Source: Nostoc flagelliforme FACHB-838
GTDB taxonomy: Bacteria > Cyanobacteriota > Cyanobacteriia > Cyanobacteriales > Nostocaceae
Assembly (NCBI RefSeq): GCF_014698065.1
Contig: NZ_JACJSI010000004.1
Coordinates: forward strand, 1-64,000
DNA length: 64,000 bases
Reading direction: 5' to 3'
A model generated the notes under the pieces. That model did not search any database, was not told where the DNA came from, and saw nothing but the letters and a program-made list of their open reading frames with translations. Numbering within the stretch: position 1 is the first letter of the stretch; each line of letters begins with the position of its first letter. Made by a program: the position numbers and the translations under genes. Of the stretch, positions 8,434-17,477 are shown in pieces.

Positions 8434-11220
8434 CTACCTAGAAATTAGATGCGCGTTCAATGCTTTAGTAATGCGATCGCCAGAAGCTTCTAAGTGGGCT
8501 AGGGTATAAATATCATCAAGCGGTGGAACCCCACCAAGTTGTTTGAGTCTGACATCAATGGCTTTTTGCAGTTGGCGCAATTTATACCAAGCCAATGTAC
8601 GACCATCTTCAGGTGTATTAGTAGTACCCAAAATCATTTCAAGCAAAATATTTAGATATTCCCGCTGCAATGAACGGCGGATGCTTGAAATTGGCTTTGG
8701 TTCTCCTGGGATCAAAACTTCTGTCCAGATGCCTGTTTGCAGGGTATCGAATAATTCTGGAATGGAAAGCGCTTGACTAGGCAGAGTTTTTAATTCTATA
8801 TCTTGTAGACGATTCAGGCGATCGCTGTCTAATAGCGATCGCAATATCGCACTTTGAAAATTCAGGATGCGATCGTGGATTGGATAATCAAGGCGGTTGT
8901 TCCGTGCAGAACTACCCCAGTGTTCCCAACGTGATGGTGCCAGTTGATTGAGCAATTCTGGTGAAAAATTGAAAGCATCTTCAGCAAATGCATATTTTTG
9001 CAGTTTTGTCAATGCTTGACGTTGTTTTAAAAGTGAAACTGGTACAAATGCCCAAGCAGCATCATCACTAGCATGGAGACGCCGAAACGATTGCCCACCA
9101 ATGTATTTAGAAAGCAAAATGGCGTTCCGAAAATAATATTTAAGTACTCTATTGAATTTCAGGCGCAGATTACTATAGCTTTCTCCTTTCGATAGATAAC
9201 CCTTGTCAAGGCGCTGCCAAATAAAACGAGCATTATCCATCTGCCACTGCGAATAAAGTAGCACATCACTACTCATATCCCAGACATTTGCCAAAGGATT
9301 AATGTCCCAGATATCTTCATCAGTTGCGTAAGATAATTCTGGTTGAGGCGACGCTAGGGCAATCTGGTCTAAAAAACTTTTTTCTGATTCTGGAATAATT
9401 GCCTCAAATGCTGTTGGTGGGGATCTTTTATAACCATACTCAATTGCCCATTCGTCATAAGGCCCAACAACTCCTGGAAAATAGTCACCCTGCTGTACTC
9501 CCTGTGGCGCTATATTCACAGGTAGATAGTCCATCACCGAACTTACTAAACCTTTGGTGTGAGTAATTTCAGTGTTATTTAATTCTTCAGGCGCTAACAT
9601 GGTGCTGCCATGAAAGTTGTGGCGCAAACCAAGAGTGTGTCCGACTTCGTGAGCGATGAGAGAACGCAAATATTGATGCACATATTCCTTCATCGTTTCA
9701 CTACTTGGTGTAGTATTTGGCAAAATTGACAACGCTAGCGCCCCTATAGCTGCTTGATTTGCAGACTCCATACCATAGCAAAACTCAGAGGAGAAAAAGA
9801 GAGCAGGGGAAGATGATGTGGTAACGCGGAAATTGGGTGACGCGGAGAATCTATCCAGCAACTTTCCCGCGTCCTTCTGTCCTTCTGCTTTTTCTTGACA
9901 TGGGTTTGTACTCAGTGATGAATTTGCTTCCATCAACGCTTGATATTCTTGCTGAATTGATAGCACCATATTGGCATCCACGATGATATCTGCGTCCAAT
10001 ATTTCCCCGGTGAATGGGTTGACGCGCATTGGCCCTCTGGCAAAACCTGCATCCAAAGAATTGAACCAGCGAATAGTGTTGTAATGTACATCTGCTGGTT
10101 TCCAATCAGCATCATCTGGCATTTGCTGTACTTCAATGGCATTTTGAAATCCGGCTTTTTCAAATGCCTTATTCCACATCAAAACGCCTTCACGAATCGC
10201 ATCACGGTATTCTAATGGCACAGCATTCTCAATCCAATACACAATTGGCTTTTTGGGTGGAGATAAGGAAGCATTAGGATCGGATGGTTCTAGATGCCAG
10301 CGATTGATGTAACGTACAAATGGCTCATGAGCATTATTATTAGAGAAATTTTGAAAAGCAGTAATAAAATATCCCACTCTGTCATCGGCAAGTCTGGGAA
10401 TATAACCATTGTTTTCTCTCAGCTGAGAAAAACTATAATGGACTTTTAGAGTGAGTGCCCTGCTATCGGGTACTGTAACTAAATCTGCTCCTTCTAACGA
10501 TGAAAAACCGTAAGTCGAATCAATTTCTACGTTTTCTGGGAAGCTATTAACATCACTAAAATATGACTTGTGTGCATCTAAGCGGTAATCAGCCTGTAAA
10601 GAGTATTTTAACAAGGAACTTAATCCGGGAAAATCCTGCATGAGCAGTTCATCCAGGCTGATCAGAATATTTTTACTGTTTGGATCAATAGTGGCTATTT
10701 GGAGTGAATAAAGAACTGAATCGCTAAATGAACGAGCAAGCGATCGCTGTTCTGCTTCACTTTCTGTACGGAATTTAACATTACGTACAACAAAATGCAA
10801 TCTGTTATTTATTCGTCGGAAGTAGAAGAGAAAATCAGAAATAGGTAATCCACTATAAATCCCACTTTCTCCAACGCCCGATTCTAATGTAACTATAGCT
10901 AGGTAATCTTTATTTAGCTGCTCTGGTTGAATTTCTAAGTAAATTTTGCCCGAATCTTCACTGCAATAAAGTGTGAAGAGTCCCTCTAGTTTATCTATCT
11001 TATTAAGAATGCCATTAAATCGACAAAAATCTTCCTTTTCAATCTCAGAAAAATTTTTGTCAGCACTGGCTAAATTTTCAACTGCTGGGAGTGCATTTAA
11101 TTGCTGCACATCAATATTAGAAATATTTGAAAGCTGGTTTGCTCCGGCGTAATCAGATGAGAGGAACAAGTTATACAATAATACTATACAGATTGCTAAT
11201 TTAGTTATCCAGTATTTCAT
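8434..11220 (-). CDS. Secreted zinc-dependent metalloprotease (DUF5117/DUF4953 type)
   Basis: About 928 residues. N-terminal signal peptide (MKYWITKLAICIVLLYNLFL), then a long propeptide-like region matching the large bacterial DUF5117 metalloproteases, and the metzincin zinc site HEVGHTLGLRHNFHGS near residue 520 (HExxHxxGxxH plus a downstream SVMDY Met-turn). ATG 11220 is chosen because the signal peptide starts there; a GTG at 11235 is also in frame. About 38 residues between NPCQ and FCYGMES (DNA 9785-9900) carry repeat-like sequence (ACGCGGA units and an AGAGCAGGGG unit) and look like an in-frame insertion close to the catalytic domain. It converges with the alpha/beta hydrolase gene. 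Substrate unknown. Confidence 0.85.
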   Translation of the reverse strand: MKYWITKLAICIVLLYNLFLSSDYAGANQLSNISNIDVQQLNALPAVENLASADKNFSEIEKEDFCRFNGILNKIDKLEGLFTLYCSEDSGKIYLEIQPEQLNKDYLAIVTLESGVGESGIYSGLPISDFLFYFRRINNRLHFVVRNVKFRTESEAEQRSLARSFSDSVLYSLQIATIDPNSKNILISLDELLMQDFPGLSSLLKYSLQADYRLDAHKSYFSDVNSFPENVEIDSTYGFSSLEGADLVTVPDSRALTLKVHYSFSQLRENNGYIPRLADDRVGYFITAFQNFSNNNAHEPFVRYINRWHLEPSDPNASLSPPKKPIVYWIENAVPLEYRDAIREGVLMWNKAFEKAGFQNAIEVQQMPDDADWKPADVHYNTIRWFNSLDAGFARGPMRVNPFTGEILDADIIVDANMVLSIQQEYQALMEANSSLSTNPCQEKAEGQKDAGKLLDRFSASPNFRVTTSSSPALFFSSEFCYGMESANQAAIGALALSILPNTTPSSETMKEYVHQYLRSLIAHEVGHTLGLRHNFHGSTMLAPEELNNTEITHTKGLVSSVMDYLPVNIAPQGVQQGDYFPGVVGPYDEWAIEYGYKRSPPTAFEAIIPESEKSFLDQIALASPQPELSYATDEDIWDINPLANVWDMSSDVLLYSQWQMDNARFIWQRLDKGYLSKGESYSNLRLKFNRVLKYYFRNAILLSKYIGGQSFRRLHASDDAAWAFVPVSLLKQRQALTKLQKYAFAEDAFNFSPELLNQLAPSRWEHWGSSARNNRLDYPIHDRILNFQSAILRSLLDSDRLNRLQDIELKTLPSQALSIPELFDTLQTGIWTEVLIPGEPKPISSIRRSLQREYLNILLEMILGTTNTPEDGRTLAWYKLRQLQKAIDVRLKQLGGVPPLDDIYTLAHLEASGDRITKALNAHLISR

Positions 11221-11720
11221 CCTTGGGCTTTTCACCTGAAGCAGTTATCGTGTAAAGGAAAGATGTGGATTAATTTGTCGTCTGTAAGCCCTTCAAATAT
11301 CTAGGGATTACGATATAAATCCACTCGGTCAGATAAACAATACCTCTAGTACAGCATGCTGGAAATCCAGCTACTATCTCGATTAACCAGACAAGTTGAT
11401 CGAGCAATTTGTGAAAATTAGGCAAACTTCCATTACAGTGTACTAGCCTAAAAATCGCGTGACTATTTGATTGTTATTAGTAACTCTTGAGAAATTACCT
11501 ATTAACAATATATGTCTTAAGATAGATATATTTTACAACTAAAGATATATGTTTTTTTACATCTATCTGTATTAAAAACCAAATGTAGCATTAAAAATGT
11601 ATTTAGTGCTACATTTGGCAGCCGAAGAAATCTTAAGCATGATTTATAAACAAAGAGCGAGACTTGTCAAAAAGCTGTTATTAAACAGGTAAACGCTTTT
11701 TTTGGGCTAATTGTGGAAGT
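11221..11720. other. AT-rich gap between two leftward genes
   Basis: Should hold the protease promoter. The only clear structure is the terminator hairpin at 11573-11618 that belongs to the gene on its right. No small gene seen. Confidence 0.5.
11573..11618 (-). terminator. Rho-independent terminator after the Coq4-like gene
   Basis: Perfect 12-base arms CCAAATGTAGCA (11579-11590) and TGCTACATTTGG (11607-11618). Read on the minus strand the stem is followed by TTTTTAAT, the expected T-tract, about 100 bases after the stop of the Coq4-like gene. Confidence 0.7.
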
Positions 11721-12320
11721 TTATGCTAATCTCAACCTTTTCCTTACATAGTCAATTGGTTCTTCCCAATGTTCTTCAAAACGGTAGCCCAACAAAAAAT
11801 CAGCTTTTTTGCCTAGTTCTTGCCCTTTCGCCAAATTGACGAAAATCGCTTTGATTTGTTGGGGAGCCAAAATTGGATAGAGCAATCTCGCTAACCACAA
11901 ACCGATTTGCAGTGATTTGCTGTAGTTTTGTGTAGCAGCAAAAGCAAGTACCCCAATTTCTCCTGCGTAGGTGGTATCAAAATCAAGCAAGACGTGAAAA
12001 ATATCATGGGTGACTAAATATCGCAGAGCAAATAGATTACGTTTGGCAATGTCTTCTAGTTCTGGGCTGATGTTTAATGGTTTTAGTTGATTTACCTGCA
12101 TATAATTGGCATATTCTCGTCCAAAGGAGCCTTGAGGATATTGGCTTAATTGGTTCAAATCAATTGCGGGATAATATCCCACTACTGGTTGTAGTTTGGA
12201 AGCGATTGCTGGAGAAATTTTAGTACCAAAAAACTCAGATTTAAGAATGGCAATATCACCCAAATTTTCTGAGTTTTTGTAAGCCAGAATTGCTTTGAGT
12301 TGTTGTAGTTTTTTGAGCAT
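11721..12320 (-). CDS. Coq4 family protein
   Basis: About 199 residues. The Coq4 signature HDxxH-x11-E is present exactly: HDIFHVLLDFDTTYAGE, which in the family binds a divalent metal. Coq4 acts in ubiquinone assembly of mitochondria and bacteria, and has been linked to oxidative decarboxylation of the ring at C1; cyanobacteria make plastoquinone instead, so the substrate here is open. The ATG at 12320 (MLKKLQQLKA) is preferred over an upstream TTG at 12347. The gene stands alone with its own terminator and no quinone-biosynthesis neighbour. Confidence 0.8.
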   Translation of the reverse strand: MLKKLQQLKAILAYKNSENLGDIAILKSEFFGTKISPAIASKLQPVVGYYPAIDLNQLSQYPQGSFGREYANYMQVNQLKPLNISPELEDIAKRNLFALRYLVTHDIFHVLLDFDTTYAGEIGVLAFAATQNYSKSLQIGLWLARLLYPILAPQQIKAIFVNLAKGQELGKKADFLLGYRFEEHWEEPIDYVRKRLRLA

Positions 12321-12754
12321 AATAATTTTCCGTAATGGGCTAACCAAAGTTGAGACAGCGCCAGGTGTAGACCTTGATACAAAGTTATCTAACGTCGAAT
12401 AACTGTTAAGGACACAGTTAGGTGAATAGGCGAAATAATAGACCAGAAATCTTGTTGTAATCAGTTTTTATAAATATAGGTGTAGCTTTAGTTAAGAAAC
12501 GTAGACACAAAGCGGCTTCGCCCAGAGTAACCCAACGCCAAGAATCCTTGCTTTTGTTGGTTTTCACTTTGTTCAACCCAATTTACAAATATTGTATTTT
12601 TTCAAAGCCACAAAAGAGCGTAAATAAGTTTTCTCTTCCCCAGGGTTGAAGAAGCCTTTCTTTTTTATAACTTAAGATATGCCTTTTGCTAGAAGGATAA
12701 TTGTCTTTTTATAGTTAGTCTTTACTAGTACCCTAAAAAATTAAGTTAATTGGC
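12321..12754. other. Divergent intergenic region
   Basis: Lies between the leftward Coq4-like gene and a rightward small membrane-protein gene. A short dispersed-repeat scrap (AGCGGCTTCGCCCAGAGTAA) lies near 12512. AT-rich otherwise; promoters not resolved. Confidence 0.5.
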
Positions 12755-13150
12755 ATGATAAATTTGATTTCTAGGACGATTAGTCACATCAATTCCCTGC
12801 TTAAAGGACTTCAGGTAAAAGGTTTTTTGGCTGTTGTCCTAGTTGGTTTTCTAATGCTGACAACGAATGTTAGTGATGGGCAAAATGACAAAGGCTTAAA
12901 AGAGAGAGTTCGTGAAAAGGTAGAGCAGAATGATGCTCAAAGACCGAAAACAGTAGGGCAGTGGTTTAAAGATGCTCGTGAAACAGAGGCTTCTCCTGGC
13001 GAACGACTTCAGAAGATTGGACAACAATCAGGAGAAGCCTTTAAAGAATTTGGATCTGGGTATGTAGAGGGCGCTCAAGAAACGGCTAGTGATGTAGGGG
13101 ATAGTGCGGCACAGGCAGGCAGAAATATCTCAAACAAAGTTGCACGCTAA
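12755..13150 (+). CDS. Small membrane-anchored, LEA-like hypothetical protein
   Basis: 131 residues. An N-terminal hydrophobic segment (GFLAVVLVGFLMLTTNVSDG, ~24-43) is either a signal peptide or an anchor. The remainder is highly charged and probably helical or disordered: KERVREKVEQNDAQRPKTVG, then GSGYVEGAQETASDVGDSAA and an AGRNISNKVAR end, which resembles the amphipathic repeats of LEA/hydrophilin-type stress proteins. No catalytic motif. Function unknown; desiccation or envelope stress is a guess from composition only. Confidence 0.65.
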   Translation: MINLISRTISHINSLLKGLQVKGFLAVVLVGFLMLTTNVSDGQNDKGLKERVREKVEQNDAQRPKTVGQWFKDARETEASPGERLQKIGQQSGEAFKEFGSGYVEGAQETASDVGDSAAQAGRNISNKVAR

Positions 13151-13830
13151 ATGCGTCAGAATATCCTATTGGCAGCAAGTAGTAATAACTTTTCGCCAAT
13201 AAATTAGTTACCCATAGAGACGTTGGTATTAAATCAACAAAGTCTTCAAATACTTCTTAGGTAACACGCTTACTTTTTTTGATGAAAGATTGTAGCGTTT
13301 CTCAGTTGCCTAAAATATAGGTCTTTAGTAGGGGCGCATAGTTAGCTATGCGCCTCTACTGCTGCATCCAAAAGACCTCATTTCCATTCCAATACTTGTC
13401 GGTTAAAGGGAAAAGGGGAAAGAGGAAAGAAAAAAACTTTAACCTTTCCCCAAATCCAATGCCGAGTTAAAAATGCAAAACCCGAGCAGTATTGACTTCC
13501 ATTCCTCTCCTACGGTGTAACTTTCCATAACACTTAATAAATCGGTACAAATAAAGTGAACTATTAAGGCTTGTCATTTGTTATTTGCAAAAATGCTTGA
13601 CGCAGAAATATCAGCACTTTTCCATAGAAATAGGAAAAATAGCAATTGATATAGTTATGTTTATTTATACCTATCTATCTAATTCTATTCAAGGATAAGT
13701 GTATATTTTTTTACTAACTAATAAACACTTTAAGAACGGGTAAGTAACTGTTGAATAACTGCTTAAAAACGTGAAACAATGAGGAGATAGCTAAGACGGT
13801 TAGAAAAAAAGTAGATAAATAATTAATTAT
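13151..13830. other. 680-base gap with a dispersed palindrome
   Basis: No gene supported. It contains the palindrome at 13327-13360 and a very AT-rich final 250 bases upstream of the HTH-AAA gene, where that gene's promoter should be. Confidence 0.5.
13327..13360. repeat. Dispersed palindrome GTAGGGGCGCATAG type
   Basis: 15-base arms (13327-13341 and 13346-13360) around a TTAG loop, one G-T type mismatch. It belongs to the same GTAGGGGC(G/A)C-style palindrome class as 33474-33503. It could also serve as a terminator for the small gene upstream, but no T-run follows. Confidence 0.6.
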
Positions 13831-15279
13831 ATGAAGCAATCTAAGAGTACGCGAAAGCGGGGACTTATCTTAACGATCACAGGGCTGAAGCGTTTACAAG
13901 CAGCGATTTTGGCTATGGAAAAGGTACAAAACAACGGGCATCGCTTCACTTTAGAAGATTTAGGCGATCGCATGAATGTTTCTACCAAAACTCTAAACCG
14001 ATTATGGTCGTTGAATACAGGCGTGGATCAAAAAACCCTGAAAATGTGTTTTAACGCTTTTAATTTAGAATTATATAGAGAAGACTATGCAGTTCTGAGT
14101 GAACCGAATCATATTGAAAGCTCTCAACCTCTATCAATAGCTTTAAGCACAAAAGAACAGAATCCATCCCCGTCTTTATCCTTAGATTCTTTGACTACTC
14201 AAGAATATAACCAACTCGAAAATCTTTGGTCATACCCGGATGGCCCCGTACCTTTAGATTCTCCCTTTTATGTCGAACGTCCCCCAATTGAGGAACTAGT
14301 TTATCGAGAAGTAATTCAACCAGGCTGTGTGATCAGGATTCGGGCACCAAGAGAGATGGGTAAAACTTCTCTTGTATTGCGCCTGTTAGCCTTTGCTCAG
14401 ATGCAAGGTTATCGCTCAGTGAACTTGAATTGCAGCCAAATCGATTCTAATTGTCTGACAGACTTAAACAAGCTTTTGCGTACTTTTTGCTGGCAAATTG
14501 CAACAGAATTAGGCATAGACCCCAAGCTAGATGAGAAATGGGATGGAGAAATAGGTTCTAAGTTGAGTTGCAGTTTATATTTGCAATCTTATTTGCTCAA
14601 GCAGAGTCAAAGTCCAGTGGTTTTAGTATTAAATGAGGTTGATCGCTTTTTTGAATATCCGGAAATTGCTCAGGAGTTCTTTGGTTTATTGCGCTCTTGG
14701 TATGAGGAAGCACGACAAGATAACAACTTGCAAAAACTAAAGCTAGTGGTAGTTTATTCCACAGAAGTATATGTTTCCCTACATATCAACCGCTCCCCAT
14801 TTAATATTGGACTTCCGATCCGTTTGCCAGAATTTACTGAATATCAAGTAGAAGATTTAGCCCGACGGCATGGGCTAGATTGGACTTATAATAACGAAGT
14901 TAAGCAGCTGATGTCTCTTGTGGGGGGACATCCAGCATTAATTAGAATTGCTCTGTATTATCTCTGCTGTCAAGGAATCACCTTAGAAGAACTAATACGG
15001 GATGCGATCGCTAACGGTGGTATCTATCGTTATCATTTATGGCGACACTGGGCAATCTTACAAGAAAATCCTAGTTTGGTAAAAGCTTATATTGGAGTTG
15101 TTACCGCCAAGCAAAACATTTCTTTAAATCCCATTGAGGCTCATAAACTCGAAAGCTTGGGGTTAATCACCTATGAAAGCGATCGCATCCTACCGCGTTG
15201 CGAACTCTACCGTGCTTACTTTAAAAAACAACTAAGTGTTGCTGAATTTGAATATCAATCATTGCAAAAACGTGCCTGA
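13831..15279 (+). CDS. HTH-AAA ATPase (AAA-like domain protein)
   Basis: 482 residues. The N-terminal ~90 residues form a basic, probable helix-turn-helix module (FTLEDLGDRMNVSTKTLNRL at ~42-61 reads as a DNA- or protein-binding helix pair) of the kind placed at the front of many cyanobacterial conflict/signalling ATPases. After a Ser/Pro linker comes an AAA-like (AAA_35) ATPase: Walker A APREMGKTS (~172-180), Walker B VVLVLNEVDRFFE (~262-274), and a C-terminal winged-helix-like part. The pair 'HTH + AAA_35' is common in Nostocales but of unknown function. No effector gene is adjacent on the same strand. An orphan regulator or a sensor of a dispersed system are both possible. Confidence 0.8.
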   Translation: MKQSKSTRKRGLILTITGLKRLQAAILAMEKVQNNGHRFTLEDLGDRMNVSTKTLNRLWSLNTGVDQKTLKMCFNAFNLELYREDYAVLSEPNHIESSQPLSIALSTKEQNPSPSLSLDSLTTQEYNQLENLWSYPDGPVPLDSPFYVERPPIEELVYREVIQPGCVIRIRAPREMGKTSLVLRLLAFAQMQGYRSVNLNCSQIDSNCLTDLNKLLRTFCWQIATELGIDPKLDEKWDGEIGSKLSCSLYLQSYLLKQSQSPVVLVLNEVDRFFEYPEIAQEFFGLLRSWYEEARQDNNLQKLKLVVVYSTEVYVSLHINRSPFNIGLPIRLPEFTEYQVEDLARRHGLDWTYNNEVKQLMSLVGGHPALIRIALYYLCCQGITLEELIRDAIANGGIYRYHLWRHWAILQENPSLVKAYIGVVTAKQNISLNPIEAHKLESLGLITYESDRILPRCELYRAYFKKQLSVAEFEYQSLQKRA

Positions 15280-15642
15280 ACTGAGGATTGGGGATTAAGG
15301 ATTAGAGACTGGGACAATTTTGATGGGGATTCAAACCCCAACTAAATTGCGCAAAAGACTCTTTCCCAATCTCCAATAAGTAGCTGGGCAAAAATATTTA
15401 CAGTCATTGCGTACTTAGAAGCAAGCTATGTAAAGCGTTTCTAATAGAATATTTGAAAATTCCTCTTCGCGGTAGCAAAACGTTTTAGATCCCCCCAAAT
15501 CCCCCGATAAATTGGGGGACTTTGATTTTAGTTTCCCCCCCCCTTTTTAATGTTTTTAAATTGGAAGTACCTAAGCACTCCTGTAGCCTCACTTTTGCTG
15601 TAGTTTCGCTCTGATGATTTTGGTATTTACAACGAAAAATAA
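15280..15642. other. Convergent gap with repeats
   Basis: Holds GATTAAGGATTAGAGA-type short repeats (15285-15310) and a G/C-tract hairpin near 15490-15522 (CCCCC...GGGGG) followed by a C-run and TTTTT, which is a common dispersed Nostoc repeat and may terminate transcription of the HTH-AAA gene. No gene seen. Confidence 0.5.
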
Positions 15643-16020
15643 TTAACTAGCTGACCAATAAAGCTGATAATATTCAATATAAAATGTTCCATTATTGGAA
15701 GGCATTTTAAAAAAGAAATAATAATCTCCTGGCTCCCAAATATTAAATTCTCGCTCTTGTTCTTGAACGTGTGCTCTTGAACCACTATTAGGGATAGCCA
15801 TGCTAGCAGTTTGCGTTTCGTTCTGGACTCTCATCAGAAAAACTTCTAGCAGGCAGAAACCGCTTAATTCAGCGGAATAACGAATTTTAAAACGTATTTT
15901 TCCACCATTTCTTAGTGTCTTTTGAATAAAAAATTTCTCGGTTTGAATGGGATTACCAGAAAGATAAATGCCTTCACCTTGTGTCAATATATGGACTAGC
16001 TTGTTATTCAGCGAACTCAT
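15643..16020 (-). CDS. Hypothetical beta-rich small protein
   Basis: 125 residues, no signal peptide, no membrane helix. Alternating hydrophobic strands rich in aromatic residues (GDYYFFFKM, GTFYIEYYQLYWSAS) suggest a small beta-sandwich, for example a carbohydrate- or protein-binding fold. It has an unusually strong ribosome site (AAGGAGG, 6 bases before the ATG), which points to high translation. I do not recognise a family. Confidence 0.65.
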   Translation of the reverse strand: MSSLNNKLVHILTQGEGIYLSGNPIQTEKFFIQKTLRNGGKIRFKIRYSAELSGFCLLEVFLMRVQNETQTASMAIPNSGSRAHVQEQEREFNIWEPGDYYFFFKMPSNNGTFYIEYYQLYWSAS

Positions 16021-16026
16021 GATTTT

Positions 16027-16033
16027 CCTCCTT
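16027..16033 (-). promoter_or_regulatory. Strong Shine-Dalgarno site
   Basis: AAGGAGG on the minus strand, 6 bases before the ATG of the beta-rich small protein. It fixes the start and is much stronger than the ribosome sites of most genes in this window. Confidence 0.75.
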
Positions 16034-16193
16034 CAATAGAATAGAGTCTATGGAGATGATTGCATTGTTAACAAAAATTTTTCAATGTCGCGTTTGTATT
16101 TTCTCGCCATCGTCAATAAAATGCAATGACAGATAAGACAGTTAAAAAGTAAATTTTTATAGGCGATCGCAGTTTATTAGCCTAGATTGTGAT

Positions 16194-16489
16194 TCACAAT
16201 TTACCCATGAAGCCGATAATTTCTTCTAAAAAACTTGCAAACACACGTTTGGCATTGGTAGCATCATAGATTACAAAATCGCCTTAAGCGATCGCATCAA
16301 CAATCTCCGAAATTACTTTTTCTTCTATCTGACTTCACTCACCCTGTCACCCTGGATAGTTGCATTGCCATAGAGTTGTTGGCGAATTGTATCAGTGGAG
16401 ACAATGCGATAATTCCCCTGTTTTGCTAACTCAACCGCGAAGATCGTTTTCCCGCTACCGAGGACACCCATGAAAAAGTGACAAATCAT
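16194..16489 (-). pseudogene. Broken P-loop kinase (COG4639-like ATPase)
   Basis: Reading the minus strand from the ATG at 16489 gives an intact Walker A (FMGVLGSGKTIFAVELA) and the following STDTIRQQLYGNATIQGD segment of polynucleotide-kinase/zeta-like ATPases. Then a frameshift is needed near 16330 to continue as IEEKVISEIVDAIA, a TAA interrupts inside a HIP1 site (16284-16286), and the frame goes on as GDFVIYDATNAKR, the matching Walker-B-like motif of the family, before a final TGA. So two lesions plus early truncation make it non-functional. The order of motifs leaves little doubt about the origin. Confidence 0.75.
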
Positions 16490-16811
16490 CAGCTGTTTAA
16501 GATTAAAAGTTTTTGTAGTTTAACTTTTAGCTGTTATTTGTTCCTTGTTTAGAGTTTTCAAGCGAATGACCAAATAAAAAAACAAACTGGGGTTTGAATA
16601 AGTAAAATGGCATTTTGAGAAAGTAATTGCGGATTTTGCTTATTGAATCTAGCCCAAATATGAAGTTGATTTTATATTTCTATAGAATTCACTAAAAGGC
16701 GTAAAAGCTTGGTTTTAGCGTGAAAGATTGTTATCATTTTTGGACAAGTTAATAAATAAACCCAGGTATATGTTTTACTGAATTTTGCATAATTAGTAAA
16801 CCACTAAATCT
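16490..16811. other. AT-rich gap
   Basis: Between the dead kinase (leftward) and ruvC (leftward). No repeat, RNA or gene could be supported. Confidence 0.5.
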
Positions 16812-17303
16812 CTACAACTGATACGAAGCCGTCAAAGCCACCGCCAAAGCATCCGCAGCGTCATCCGGCTTAGGAATCTGATCTAAATCCAACTCCCGCG
16901 CCACAGCTTCTTGTACTTCCGACTTATCAGCATTACCATACCCGGTTAAAGCCTGTTTAATTTGAGCAGGAGTAAACTCTACATAAGGAAGACGACGCTG
17001 CCCCAACACTAAAATGACTATACCTCGCGCCTGTGCAACCAAGATTGTACTTGACATCCGATAGAAGAATAGTTTCTCGATCGCAACCAAATCTGGTTTA
17101 AATTCTTCTATCACGGTGTGTAAATCATCAAACAAGGTACATAGGCGTTGTCCCATTTCCACATCTGCGGACGTTTTAATTACTCCAAAATCCAGCATAT
17201 TTACCGTAGTCTCTGGTATCTTGTTGAGGTTTTGTGTGCAGCTAATTGCCCCAAATCCTAAAATTGCCAATCCTGGATCTAATCCTAAAATTCGTTTTTC
17301 CAT
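16812..17303 (-). CDS. ruvC: Crossover junction endodeoxyribonuclease RuvC
   Basis: RuvC resolves Holliday junctions made during homologous recombination, together with RuvAB. 163 residues from the ATG at 17303 ([18 protein letters not shown]), the usual length; an upstream in-frame extension is unlikely. Catalytic acids are seen in GLDPG, AIEKLFF and [12 protein letters not shown], and the [11 protein letters not shown] segment is typical. Divergent from yvcK. No ruvA or ruvB nearby, as is usual in cyanobacteria. Confidence 0.93.
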   Translation of the reverse strand: MEKRILGLDPGLAILGFGAISCTQNLNKIPETTVNMLDFGVIKTSADVEMGQRLCTLFDDLHTVIEEFKPDLVAIEKLFFYRMSSTILVAQARGIVILVLGQRRLPYVEFTPAQIKQALTGYGNADKSEVQEAVARELDLDQIPKPDDAADALAVALTASYQL

Positions 17304-17477
17304 TAAATTCACTTTTACCAAGGCAGGGTATTGTTTAATTAGAAATGCTGGCAATCTTGACGACTTGCTCTTAGTCTAATGGGATTGACAAATATAATAG
17401 TTTCACGCCTAATGTTTTAAACCAAGTGGTGTAAATTTTCTGTTAATTATTGTTTGTAGCACTGCTCCGAATCAGGT
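17304..17477. promoter_or_regulatory. Divergent promoter region ruvC / yvcK
   Basis: 174 bases between the two ATG codons. Both promoters must lie here; no confident -10/-35 was assigned. Confidence 0.45.
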
